Source: an uncultured Eubacteriales bacterium
GTDB lineage: Bacteria; Bacillota; Clostridia; Oscillospirales; Oscillospiraceae
NCBI GenBank assembly: GCA_900319635.1
Contig: ONPF01000002.1
Location: forward strand, 62,001 to 126,000
Reading direction: 5' to 3'
DNA: 64,000 bases
Positions within the stretch are counted from its first letter, which is position 1. The number at the start of each line of letters is the position of its first letter. This document shows, piece after piece, positions 8,549 to 16,761 of this stretch. The notes beneath the pieces are model-generated. The model saw nothing but the letters and a program-made list of their open reading frames with translations, was not told where the DNA came from and made no database searches. A program made the position numbers and the translations under genes.

Positions 8549-9262
8549 TTAGCCCTCGTATTCCAGGCGCATTCGGAAGACGGGCTTTTCCGCCTCGCCC
8601 AGGAGAAAATACGCGCCGTCCCGGCAGCCCCAGCGCACTGTGAGCTCCGCGCCGCAGCGGGCTTCACTGACATATTCCGTCTGAATCAGGCGCAGTTCGC
8701 GCCCCTCCAGCGATGCGGGGATGCAGTCCTCCGCCAGATCGAAGTAGCGGGTGTTATTCATGTGCCCGTTCAGATCCACATAGCTGTAGGGCACCCGGAA
8801 GGGTCGGCTCTCCGTCGTCTCCATGCGAGGCGGAGCGGAGGGCATCCGGATCTCCTCGCCGATTCTCACACCGTCGATGACAACCCCGTAGCTCTCGGGG
8901 TTCACAAGCTTCCGGGTCTCGCTGTCCACCAGCATCCACATGGCGCTGGCGCGTACAAGCACCTCGCCCGCCGCCGTCTCGACCTGGTAATAGCGGGGGA
9001 AGAAGAAGTGCATGGTCTCGCCCGGCCAGCTTTTCAGGACGATCTGCTCGTCATAGACGGGCATACGGGTGATCTCAGCCCGCTGCAGCCCTACGACCCA
9101 GAGAATTCCCTTGTCCAAGGTCTTTTCCCGGCCCATGCCCAGCTGCTCTGTATGGCAGATCGACGCCTCCTGCAGCAGCTCGAACAGCCGGGAGGTACGC
9201 AGACGGCGGTGCAGATCCACATCCTTGCTGCGCAGCAGCAGCTCCTCCCGATAGACGCTCAT
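8549..9262 (-). CDS. acyl-ACP thioesterase (FatA/FatB-like)
   Basis: The 237-residue protein has the two tandem hotdog domains of bacterial and plant acyl-ACP thioesterases, which release free fatty acids from acyl carrier protein. The first half holds VDLHRRLRTSRLFELLQEAS. The second half holds DLNGHMNNTRYFD, which carries the Asn and His used in catalysis. ATG 9262 was chosen because it overlaps the stop of the upstream acyl carrier protein gene (ATGA) and the protein then begins as family members do. It is the last gene of a ligase-carrier-thioesterase operon. Confidence 0.85.
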   Translation of the reverse strand: MSVYREELLLRSKDVDLHRRLRTSRLFELLQEASICHTEQLGMGREKTLDKGILWVVGLQRAEITRMPVYDEQIVLKSWPGETMHFFFPRYYQVETAAGEVLVRASAMWMLVDSETRKLVNPESYGVVIDGVRIGEEIRMPSAPPRMETTESRPFRVPYSYVDLNGHMNNTRYFDLAEDCIPASLEGRELRLIQTEYVSEARCGAELTVRWGCRDGAYFLLGEAEKPVFRMRLEYEG

Positions 9263-9510
9263 TCCTTGGGAAGACGCTTGATGATCGCGTCGGCCACGTC
9301 GCCCACGGTGGAGAGCTTTGCCCACTGCCGCTCGGGGATCTTGACGTTAAAGAGCGCTTCCAGCTTGCAGATGATCAGAATAAAGCCCATGGAATCAATG
9401 GCGGTCTCGGTATTGATGACCGTGCTCTCCTCCAGCTTCTGCCCCTCCATATCGGGATAGCAGTTGTAGACAACGGTGCGGATGTTTTCGAGTACTTCCT
9501 GTCTTGTCAT
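9259..9510 (-). CDS. acyl carrier protein
   Basis: This 83-residue acidic four-helix carrier has Ser40 in the motif DSMG, the usual site for 4'-phosphopantetheine. Its composition and length fit acyl or aryl carrier proteins. It is joined by 4-base ATGA overlaps to the acyl-AMP ligase upstream and the thioesterase downstream, so it is probably a dedicated carrier for this pathway, not the housekeeping AcpP. That specialisation is inferred from context. Confidence 0.88.
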   Translation of the reverse strand: MTRQEVLENIRTVVYNCYPDMEGQKLEESTVINTETAIDSMGFILIICKLEALFNVKIPERQWAKLSTVGDVADAIIKRLPKE

Positions 9511-10847
9511 GCTTGACCTTCTTTCTGCTGGAGTTCCCAGCGCTTTATTTTTCCCGTTGCCGTGCGCGGCAGCGGTTCCTGTACGATCTTGATCCCGCCG
9601 AGACGCTGCCCCCGGGGCAGCTCTGTCATCAGCGGCAGCAGGGCTTTGTTCAGCTCCTGCTCGTTTGCCTCGCCGCTGTAGATCAGAAGCGGGCGGCTGC
9701 CCTGCAGCACCACGGCCAGCTCCTCGTGCCCCAGAACTTTGGCGATGGCGGCCTCATACTCGGGCAAAAAGATCTTGGTACCGTCCGGCAGAACCAGCAT
9801 GTCCTTCTTCCGCCCCGTGATATGGAGCCGACCGTCCTCGTCGAAGCGGCCAAGATCCCCGGTGTGGAAGACGCCGTCGATCAGCACCTCCGCCGTGCTC
9901 TCGGGACGCTTGTAGTAGCCCTGCATCATGCAGGTGGGCGCCTGAATGAGGATTTCGCCGTCCTCCGCCAAGGTAATCGTGTCGTCCGGGCAGATCTCCA
10001 TGGCGAAGGGGTCGCCGGATACGCTGATGGCGACGCCGGAGCTGGTCTCCGTGAGCCCGTAGCCGAAGCTGACGCGAATGCCCATGGCGGACGCCGCATC
10101 CAGCAGGGCAGGGGGGCAGTCCCCCGCGCCGACAAGGATAAGCTTGAGCTCCGGGTTCAAAAGCCGCTGCTTCATCAGAAAGCCCAGCAGAAGCGGGACA
10201 ACGGAGATGGCGGTGGGCTGATAAAAGGCGCAGTCATCCACATAGTGCCGCGCGCCCCGGCCAAGGGCCACGCAGGCGCCGCAGCTGAGACCCCAGAGAA
10301 GGCCGCACACAAAGCCGAACACATGCCCCAGCGGGAGAAGGCACAGCAGCGTGTCCGCAGGGGAGAGGGGGAGCTTCTCCGAGCCGTTCCACGCGCTCTG
10401 GCAGAGGGAGTGATCCGTGAGTACCACGGCTTTGGCGCGCTCTGTAGTGCCGGAGGTGAAGAAGAGGATCCTTCCCGCACCGTCGGTAACACCCTCGGTC
10501 AGATAGGGGCTGAGCTCCTCCACCAGATCGGGATCGCCCCAGAGCGTGTCAACGTCCGTATAGGCAAGCAGCTGCCGCAGAAGAACGGAGGGGGCGTTTT
10601 CGTCCAGCATCACAATCTGGAGCCCGGCCAGGTTTGCGGCAAAGAGCTCGATCACGCAGTCCATACTGCCATCCGAGAGCAAGCCCAGGCAGCTTTTCCC
10701 GGAGGAGCGCAGTTCTTCCGCCCGCTTCTGCACGGCGAGCCAGAGCTGGGAGAAGGAGAGAAGGCGCTTTTCGTATCGCAGCGCCGGTGCGTCGGGCGTT
10801 TGCTCCGCCCAGGATTTGAGCAGATCTTCAAAACGGTCAAAGCGCAT
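9507..10847 (-). CDS. AMP-forming acyl ligase (acyl-CoA/acyl-ACP synthetase family)
   Basis: The 446-residue ANL-superfamily enzyme has the P-loop-like FFTSGTTERAKAVV (the usual Gly-Lys-Pro-Lys part is altered to Glu-Arg-Ala-Lys). It also has the YGLTETSSG motif, the hinge HTGDLGRFDEDGRL, and the C-terminal catalytic lysine in PRTATGKIKR. It should activate a carboxylic acid as an acyl adenylate. The coupled carrier protein suggests loading onto that carrier, as in fatty-acyl-AMP ligases, though CoA as acceptor cannot be excluded. GGAGG lies 9 bases before ATG 10847. It is the first gene of the minus-strand operon, divergent from the isomerase operon. Confidence 0.83.
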   Translation of the reverse strand: MRFDRFEDLLKSWAEQTPDAPALRYEKRLLSFSQLWLAVQKRAEELRSSGKSCLGLLSDGSMDCVIELFAANLAGLQIVMLDENAPSVLLRQLLAYTDVDTLWGDPDLVEELSPYLTEGVTDGAGRILFFTSGTTERAKAVVLTDHSLCQSAWNGSEKLPLSPADTLLCLLPLGHVFGFVCGLLWGLSCGACVALGRGARHYVDDCAFYQPTAISVVPLLLGFLMKQRLLNPELKLILVGAGDCPPALLDAASAMGIRVSFGYGLTETSSGVAISVSGDPFAMEICPDDTITLAEDGEILIQAPTCMMQGYYKRPESTAEVLIDGVFHTGDLGRFDEDGRLHITGRKKDMLVLPDGTKIFLPEYEAAIAKVLGHEELAVVLQGSRPLLIYSGEANEQELNKALLPLMTELPRGQRLGGIKIVQEPLPRTATGKIKRWELQQKEGQA

Positions 10848-10949
10848 GGAATCAGCCTCCTTTTTTCACAGTATAGCATAAACCCTTCTCAGCGAAAAGG
10901 GGAAATTCCACATTTATCAAAAACTTGACAATGGACCGCAAAATATATA

Positions 10950-10979
10950 GTGACAAACGCTTTTTATTTGTTGTATAAT
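10950..10979 (+). promoter_or_regulatory. divergent promoter region of the two lipid operons
   Basis: On the plus strand, GTGACA (10950-10955) and a perfect TATAAT (10974-10979) with an 18-base spacer precede the isomerase gene. On the minus strand a TATACT (10875-10870) lies 17 bases before the ligase ribosome site, with a poor -35. The 187-base gap is AT-rich (TATATAGTGAC, TTTTTATTTG) and could hold a shared operator, but no clear palindrome was recognised. Confidence 0.65.
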
Positions 10980-11034
10980 TTACGCAGCATGGATTCTTTC
11001 TGCAAATCTTTTAATATTCAATGGAGGAGTAGAC

Positions 11035-12423
11035 ATGGACAAGAATACCCGCATCTGCATCATCGGCGGCGGCCCCGCTGGGCTCTCTGCCGGCATGTAT
11101 CTGGAAAAGAAGGGCTACAACAACTACACCATCCTGGAGCGTCAGGATCGCGTGGGCGGCAAGTGCTGGAGCCCCTACTACAACGGCAAGCGCTATGAGA
11201 TGGGCGCCATCATGGGCGTTCCCTCTTACTACGCCGTGCACGATGTGGAGGAGTTCTGCGGCATCACCCACGACGGCCCCAAGCTCAACCGCAACTATAA
11301 GGACAGCCAGGGCAATGTGATCGAGCCCTTTGCCCGTACCCTCGGCAACATCATCAAGAACCCCTGGATGCTGAAGATGAAGGGCCAGCTGAAGAAGTTC
11401 GGCGACCTGCTGGAGACCAAGTACAAGGGCTATGACGTGAACGGCCACCGCGGCGTTGCCGAAGGTCGTTACGACGGCTATGCCGTCACCCCCGGCCGCG
11501 AGAAGATCCAGGGCGAGAACCCCAACCTGAAGGATCTGGCGCTGCCCTTCAAGGAATTCTGCGAGAAGAACGGCGTTCCTCTGGTGCAGAAGATCTGGAT
11601 CGGACCCTTCACCTCTTTCGGCTACGGCTACTTCGATGAGATCCCCGCGGCCTACGTTCTGAAGTATCTGGACTACCAGACCTGCATGAACTTCGTCAAG
11701 GTCAACCTCTGGACCTGGGAGCAGGGCACGCAGTACATCTGGGAGCAGTTGAACGCTCATCTGAAGAACCCCGCCCGCCTGAACAGCAACATCGACAATG
11801 TGGAGCGCAAGGACGGCAAGGTCTATGTCACCGTCAACGGCATCGTGGAGGAGTATGACAAGATCATCGTCACCGCGCCTCTCTACATCCCCAACAAGCG
11901 CGCCGACGGCCAGAAGGGCATGGTCGAGTACTTCGACGCCCGCCAGGACGAGAAGGAGCTCTTCTCCAAGATCGACTACGAGCGCTACGACGTGCAGGCC
12001 TTCCTGACCACCCCCGAGAATCACCCCGAGATCTCCTACTATGTGTTTGACAACATGGTGCCCGAGAAGCTGGGTCACCTGATGGTCTATTACCGCCGCT
12101 GGAAGGAGACCAAGGATCAGGTCATCACCACCTACGCTCTGCGCAAGCACAAGAACTCCAAGGAGGTCCCCTATGACGAGTGCAAGAAGATGGTGCTGGA
12201 CGATCTGAAGATCATGCACAATCCTGCCGAGAAGGTCATCAACGAGTGGTCCGTGTACTACTTCCCCCATGTCTTCTCCGAGGACTACGCCAATGGCTGG
12301 TATGACAAGGTCGAGGCCATGCAGGGCAAGTACGACACCTTCTATGCCGGCGAGGTCATGAGCTTCGGCGACATGGACGAGACTGCCGAGTACTCCCGCG
12401 AGCTGGTTGACCGCTTCTTCTAA
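11035..12423 (+). CDS. FAD-dependent polyunsaturated fatty acid isomerase (PAI-like)
   Basis: The 462-residue flavoprotein has an N-terminal Rossmann motif GGGPAGLSAGMYLE (residues 11-24), ERQDRVGGKC, and a C-terminal FAD segment TFYAGEVMSFGDMDE. By recalled sequence, almost every block matches the P. acnes enzyme that turns linoleic acid into trans-10,cis-12 conjugated linoleic acid: YEMGAIMGVPSY, FGYGYFDEIPAAYVLKYLDY, WTWEQGTQ, PEKLGHLMVYYRRW, YYFPHV. Arg86 lies where that enzyme has substrate-binding Arg88. GGAGG lies 9 bases before ATG 11035. It is first in an operon with two further redox proteins. The exact double-bond product cannot be read from sequence. Confidence 0.85.
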   Translation: MDKNTRICIIGGGPAGLSAGMYLEKKGYNNYTILERQDRVGGKCWSPYYNGKRYEMGAIMGVPSYYAVHDVEEFCGITHDGPKLNRNYKDSQGNVIEPFARTLGNIIKNPWMLKMKGQLKKFGDLLETKYKGYDVNGHRGVAEGRYDGYAVTPGREKIQGENPNLKDLALPFKEFCEKNGVPLVQKIWIGPFTSFGYGYFDEIPAAYVLKYLDYQTCMNFVKVNLWTWEQGTQYIWEQLNAHLKNPARLNSNIDNVERKDGKVYVTVNGIVEEYDKIIVTAPLYIPNKRADGQKGMVEYFDARQDEKELFSKIDYERYDVQAFLTTPENHPEISYYVFDNMVPEKLGHLMVYYRRWKETKDQVITTYALRKHKNSKEVPYDECKKMVLDDLKIMHNPAEKVINEWSVYYFPHVFSEDYANGWYDKVEAMQGKYDTFYAGEVMSFGDMDETAEYSRELVDRFF

Positions 12424-12485
12424 GCTATCTCAAACTGCGGAGGGCAGAAACTGTTCTGCCCTCCGTTTCATGAAAGGAAGATTCT

Positions 12486-14033
12486 ATGAGCTTTTATAAA
12501 GACCATTATGATGTGGTCATTATCGGCGGCGCTCTGGCCGGCATGTCCGCCTGCCTGCAGCTGCAGAGCTGGGGCATCAAGGATATCCTGATCCTGGAGA
12601 AGCACAACATGCCCGGCGGCCTCGCCACCGACTTTGTCCGCAACGGCTTTGAGATCGAGGCCACCCTCCACGAGATGATGTCCATCGGCCAGCCCGGCAA
12701 GCGCCTGAAGGTGGGCAAGTTCTTTGACGACATGGGCGTGGACATCAAGTGGCTCCCCGTGCCCGAGTGCTACCGCGTGGCCCTGCCCAACTCCGGCATC
12801 GACAAGGTGCTGCACCCGGACTATGACGACAGCTACACCACCGTCGCCAAGGAGATCGACGAGGTCTGCCCCGGCACCTACGACAAGGTGCACGAGCTGA
12901 TGCTCCTCTGCCGCAGGGTCTACGACAGCATGAACTATCTGTCCGTGAACCCCATGAGCAAGGTGCAGATGCTCCTCAAGCATCCCGACTTTGTCAAGAC
13001 CGTGGGTTACACCGCCACCGAGGTCATCGATACCTTCAACCTGCCCAAGAAAGCCGTTGAAATGCTGACGCCCTACTGGATCTACGTGGGCAACCGGATG
13101 GACGATCTGCCCTTCACCATCTACGCCTTCCTGATGGCGGACTACTTCACCGGCTCCTACGTCTGCGAGGGCTTCAGCCATGAGATGAGCATGAAGCTCC
13201 AGGCCAAGTGCGAGGAAAACGGCGCTCAGTACGAGTTCAACCAGGAGGTCGAGAAGATCCTGGTGAAGGACGGCAAGGTCTACGGCGTCCGTACCCGTCG
13301 GGGCGACGAGATCCACTGCGACTATGTCATCTCCGGCCCCTACCCCAACAAGGTCTACAGCCAGATGATCGAGCCGCTGAGCGAGGTGCCCGTGGGCGCC
13401 ATCAAGATGATCAACAACCGCAAGCTCTCCGTGGTTCCCGTGTCCGTCATCATGCTGATCGAAGGCACCCCCGAGGAAAACGGCATCACCGACTACTCCA
13501 CCTTCTCCGGCACCACCATGGACACCAACAAGATCTGGGAGAACTACGCCAACATCACCGAGCCCTATAACTACATCACCACCATCTGCCTCAACTACGC
13601 CAATCCCACCCTGCCCGAGGGGATCACCCAGCTCTCCATCACCGCGCTGGTACCCTCCAAGCCCTTTGAGAGCGTGAAGGAGGAGGAGTACCACGATCTC
13701 AAGCGCCGTCTGGCCAACGAGATGATCGAGGAGTGCATCAAGATCACCAAGGTGGACTTCCGTCCCCGCATCATGGAGTTTGAGGTCACTACGCCTATGA
13801 CCGTCTCCCACTATGTGGGCGCCTGGAAGGGCAATATCTACGGCTACCTGCACTCCATGGAGGACCACGCGGTGGCTCGCCTGCAGATGAAGGAGAAGGA
13901 TCACTTTATCGAGGGTCTGGAATTTGCCGGCGCCCACGGCATGTCCGGCGACGGCATGGGCCCCCAGATCACCAACGGCCGCGCCGCTGCCAAGGGCGTG
14001 AAGGAAGACATGGAAAAGAAAGGGAGGCTGTAA
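12486..14033 (+). CDS. CrtI/RetSat-type FAD oxidoreductase, putative fatty-acid saturase
   Basis: The 515-residue protein belongs to the phytoene desaturase / retinol saturase superfamily. It has the Rossmann motif GGALAGMSA (14-22), LEKHNMPGGLATDF for FAD pyrophosphate binding, a middle substrate domain, and a C-terminal FAD closure with GAHGMSGDGMGPQITNGRAAA. Family members add or remove hydrogens across C=C bonds in long lipids; RetSat saturates one. Placed after a PUFA isomerase and before a reductase (3-base gap), reduction of a conjugated fatty acid is a reasonable inference. An oxidase or desaturase role remains possible. An AAGGAAG site precedes ATG 12486. Confidence 0.75.
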   Translation: MSFYKDHYDVVIIGGALAGMSACLQLQSWGIKDILILEKHNMPGGLATDFVRNGFEIEATLHEMMSIGQPGKRLKVGKFFDDMGVDIKWLPVPECYRVALPNSGIDKVLHPDYDDSYTTVAKEIDEVCPGTYDKVHELMLLCRRVYDSMNYLSVNPMSKVQMLLKHPDFVKTVGYTATEVIDTFNLPKKAVEMLTPYWIYVGNRMDDLPFTIYAFLMADYFTGSYVCEGFSHEMSMKLQAKCEENGAQYEFNQEVEKILVKDGKVYGVRTRRGDEIHCDYVISGPYPNKVYSQMIEPLSEVPVGAIKMINNRKLSVVPVSVIMLIEGTPEENGITDYSTFSGTTMDTNKIWENYANITEPYNYITTICLNYANPTLPEGITQLSITALVPSKPFESVKEEEYHDLKRRLANEMIEECIKITKVDFRPRIMEFEVTTPMTVSHYVGAWKGNIYGYLHSMEDHAVARLQMKEKDHFIEGLEFAGAHGMSGDGMGPQITNGRAAAKGVKEDMEKKGRL

Positions 14034-14036
14034 GAG

Positions 14037-15227
14037 ATGAGTATTAAAGTCAAAGGCTTTTTGAAGGACGTCGGCGGAGCCTCCCGCGTCACCAAGCTGA
14101 GAGAAGAGAACTTTGCCAAGGGTTCTCCCATCCCCGATCCCCATGACCCCATCCGGGAGCTGGCTGACAAGCTGCACCCGGACAAGATGCAGGTCAAGGT
14201 GGTGGACATCCGCGAGGCATCCCCCTCTTCCCGCACCTATCGCTTTGAGTCTGTGGACGGGCATATCCCCGTGTTCCAGAGCGGTCAGTATGTGAACTTC
14301 CGCCTGGAGATCGGTCAGAGCAAGCTCTCCCGTCCCTACACCATCTCCTCCGCCCCCTTTGAGGCGAGAGGGGAGCACCCCTTCTTCGAGATCACCATCC
14401 GCCGGAACGTCCCCTACCTGGTGCCCGATTACTTCTTCGAGCAGGTCCATGTGGGCGACGTGCTGGAGGCGAACCTGCCCTTCGGCTTCTTCTACTGGGA
14501 GCCCATGCGGGACAGCAAGACCATCGTGGCCCTGGCCGGCGGCTCCGGCATCACCCCCTTCCACGGCATGGCCAAGGAGATCGCCTACGGCAAGATGAAG
14601 GGCGTCAAGCTCACCATTCTCTACGGCTCCGTGAAGGCCAACGACATCGTTCTCAAGAAGGAGCTGGACGAGATCGAGGCCGCCTGCCCCGACGTGAAGG
14701 TGGTTCATGTCCTCTCCGACGAGCCCGACTGGCCCGGCGAGAAGGGCTTCATCACCAAGGAGATCATCCAGAAGTACTCCGAGGGTGACGTGACCTATAT
14801 GTTCTGCGGCCCGCTGCCCATGTTCCGCTTTGTCAAGAAGGCCCTGGACGAGATGGGCGTGCCCCTGCGCCGCTTCCGCCACGACGTGGTCAATAACCCC
14901 GCCGACATCTCCACCCTGCCCGGCTACCCCAAGGGCACCGAGAAGAAGACCTTCAAGATCACCGTCGTCCGCGGCATCCAGGAGGATGTGATCGAGGCCA
15001 ACGCCGCCGAGCCTGTGGCTGTTGCTCTGGAGCGCGCCGGCATCAAGATCGACACCCACTGCCGCAACGGCGAGTGCGGCTTCTGCCGCAGCCATCTGCT
15101 CTCCGGCGAGATCTTTGTCTCCCCGATCGGAGACGGACGCCGCAGAATGGACAAGGAGATGGGCTGGTTCCACGCCTGCTCCTCCTGGCCCCTCAGCGAT
15201 CTGAAGATCAAGATCCCCATCATGTAA
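14037..15227 (+). CDS. ferredoxin-NAD(P)H reductase fused to a plant-type [2Fe-2S] ferredoxin
   Basis: This 396-residue electron-transfer protein has three parts. An FNR-type FAD domain (about residues 45-160) contains the RPYTISSAP flavin motif. The NAD(P)H domain (about 160-290) contains GGSGITPFHGM and FCGPLPM. A C-terminal [2Fe-2S] ferredoxin (about 300-396) has ligands Cys342, Cys347, Cys350 and Cys381 (CX4CX2CX30C). This layout passes electrons from NAD(P)H through FAD to the cluster and on to a partner. The partner is probably the CrtI-like enzyme whose stop lies 3 bases upstream. GGGAGG lies before ATG 14037. Confidence 0.85.
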   Translation: MSIKVKGFLKDVGGASRVTKLREENFAKGSPIPDPHDPIRELADKLHPDKMQVKVVDIREASPSSRTYRFESVDGHIPVFQSGQYVNFRLEIGQSKLSRPYTISSAPFEARGEHPFFEITIRRNVPYLVPDYFFEQVHVGDVLEANLPFGFFYWEPMRDSKTIVALAGGSGITPFHGMAKEIAYGKMKGVKLTILYGSVKANDIVLKKELDEIEAACPDVKVVHVLSDEPDWPGEKGFITKEIIQKYSEGDVTYMFCGPLPMFRFVKKALDEMGVPLRRFRHDVVNNPADISTLPGYPKGTEKKTFKITVVRGIQEDVIEANAAEPVAVALERAGIKIDTHCRNGECGFCRSHLLSGEIFVSPIGDGRRRMDKEMGWFHACSSWPLSDLKIKIPIM

Positions 15228-15246
15228 TCCTGATTTTACCCAAAAA

Positions 15247-15278
15247 GAGCGGCATGACCGAAAGGCCATGCCGCTTTG
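15247..15278 (+). terminator. terminator of the isomerase operon
   Basis: AGCGGCATG pairs with CATGCCGCT around CCGAAAGGC, with an A run before and a short T run after. Confidence 0.7.
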
Positions 15279-15310
15279 CTGCATTGCGTGTCAAGGGAGC
15301 GCTCCCGCAC

Positions 15311-15667
15311 TTATTCAAATGGTTCGGAACGGTGTTCGTGTGCCTGCGTTTCCAGAAAAAGATCCAATTGTCGGAAAAATTCCCTAAGAGCCTCTTCCTC
15401 GGTGCGGCCCATGAGGAGCAGACCGTCCCAATTGAGGGCCAGATCGGAAGGGTAGACCCTTTTGATATAGTCCAGAAAATCTGTCATAAAATGAAGGCGA
15501 TATCCTTCGTGCTCCAACACAGCGTATGTGTATCCATGGAGAAAGAGAAAGAGCCTTGTGATGGAGGGGGTCCCCAGCCACATACCGGGCCGTTTTCGTA
15601 TCTGAGACAGCAGGCGATACAGTTGGGCTTCATAGTCCCTGTTATTCTCTGAAAAGTCCCAGTTCAT
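15311..15667 (-). CDS. hypothetical protein
   Basis: The 118-residue protein is predominantly helical, with an N-terminal QIRKRPGMWLG motif followed by SITRLFLFLHGY. I do not recognise its function. The ATG overlaps the stop of the DUF3783-like gene by four bases (ATGA), so the two are co-translated. There is no signal peptide or membrane helix. Confidence 0.6.
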   Translation of the reverse strand: MNWDFSENNRDYEAQLYRLLSQIRKRPGMWLGTPSITRLFLFLHGYTYAVLEHEGYRLHFMTDFLDYIKRVYPSDLALNWDGLLLMGRTEEEALREFFRQLDLFLETQAHEHRSEPFE

Positions 15668-16068
15668 GGCTTGTGCGCGCTCTTTTTCTCAGCATCCTTG
15701 GGCGTCACCTTCTGCAGGGCCTCGTGCTCGGCGGAAAGCTCCCGCTGGAGCCGCAGCGAATCCCAGCCGGCGTTGGTCTCGGTGAGCACGGCCTTCAGCG
15801 CAACGGTGCAGCGGCTTTGCCGCAGGGCGTTCAGAAAGGCGCTGAACTGAGGCGAGGACAAGCCGCACATCACCAGCATTTCCCGGGAAAAGCTCTCGCC
15901 CGGCGCCGCCTCTGAGGCCGCAAAGCCCTCCAGCCCGGCCAGATACCCGATGGGATGGCCCAATTCGGCAGGAGAGACCTCCCTGGCGGATAGACCAAGC
16001 TTGAAGAGGATAAACTTGATTTTCGGCAGCTTCTCTTTGCCGATGTTATACAGCAGTACGCCTGTCAT
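15664..16068 (-). CDS. DUF3783-family protein
   Basis: The 134-residue protein begins with LLYNIGKEKLPKIKFILFKLGL and then has a PIGYLAGLEGF segment. This is the layout of DUF3783, a short Clostridia family of unknown function. The C-terminus is charged and probably disordered (DAEKKSAHKP). It is coupled to the hypothetical gene at 15311. The ribosome site before ATG 16068 is weak. Confidence 0.68.
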   Translation of the reverse strand: MTGVLLYNIGKEKLPKIKFILFKLGLSAREVSPAELGHPIGYLAGLEGFAASEAAPGESFSREMLVMCGLSSPQFSAFLNALRQSRCTVALKAVLTETNAGWDSLRLQRELSAEHEALQKVTPKDAEKKSAHKP

Positions 16069-16183
16069 GCTTCATCACCCGGGGAGAGTGTAGCGCATTC
16101 CGGGAAAAAAGGCAAGGATTCTCAAGAAAAATGCTTACGCAGAGGCTAAGAGAGAAGCCTTTGTAAACATTTTGTAATCGCTA

Positions 16184-16212
16184 TTGATTTTCCCGCTCAA
16201 ATTTGCTATATT
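16184..16212 (+). promoter_or_regulatory. promoter of the CYTH-lipoprotein operon
   Basis: TTGATT (16184-16189) and TATATT (16207-16212) are 17 bases apart, 21 bases before ATG 16234. Confidence 0.7.
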
Positions 16213-16233
16213 ACCCTTTACCGGAGGTGTAGA

Positions 16234-16746
16234 ATGAACATTGACGGATTTGAAATCGAACGGAAATATCTGATCGCCATGCCGGATCCGGATTTCCTGG
16301 CGCAGAACGCCGTGCCGAGCCGGATCGAGCAGACCTACCTGCTGCACAGCGATCCGGGCGTGACCGCACGGGTGCGCAAGCGGGGGAGAGAGGGCGCGTG
16401 GACCTATACCCACACGCAGAAGATCCGCATCTCCGACCTGCGCCGGATCGAGGACGAACAGGAGATCGACGAGGCGCGCTACCGGGAGCTGCTGCGGCAG
16501 GCTGACCCGGAGCGGAACGTGATAAGCAAGACCCGCTGGGTGCTGCCCTGGCGGGGAGAGGAATTTGAGATCGACATTTTTCCCTTTTGGGACGACCGCG
16601 CGCTCATGGAGATCGAGCTGCGCGGGGAGGGACAGGCAGTAGAGCTTCCTCCGCAGATCCACGTGCTCCGGGAGGTGACCGGGGATCGGCGCTACACCAA
16701 CTCGTCCCTGTCCAAAAAGATCGTGACGGAGCCCCTGGAGGGCTGA
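16234..16746 (+). CDS. CYTH-domain protein (triphosphate tunnel family)
   Basis: The 170-residue protein opens with the signature EIERKYLI, the ExExK motif at the entrance of CYTH/triphosphate-tunnel enzymes. Arg- and Lys-bearing strands follow (TARVRKRG, YTHTQKIRI, DIFPFWDDRALMEIEL). Such proteins hydrolyse inorganic triphosphate or act on other triphosphates with Mg2+; the substrate here is not determined. GGAGG lies 8 bases before the ATG. The lipoprotein gene follows after 15 bases. Confidence 0.85.
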   Translation: MNIDGFEIERKYLIAMPDPDFLAQNAVPSRIEQTYLLHSDPGVTARVRKRGREGAWTYTHTQKIRISDLRRIEDEQEIDEARYRELLRQADPERNVISKTRWVLPWRGEEFEIDIFPFWDDRALMEIELRGEGQAVELPPQIHVLREVTGDRRYTNSSLSKKIVTEPLEG

Positions 16747-16761
16747 GAAAGGAAACACGCT

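Noticed and set aside
12468..15284. A 938-codon minus-strand frame across both FAD and FNR genes
   Set aside because: It spans two real genes with recognisable domains on the plus strand and has a low-complexity His/Gly/Leu composition typical of antisense shadows.
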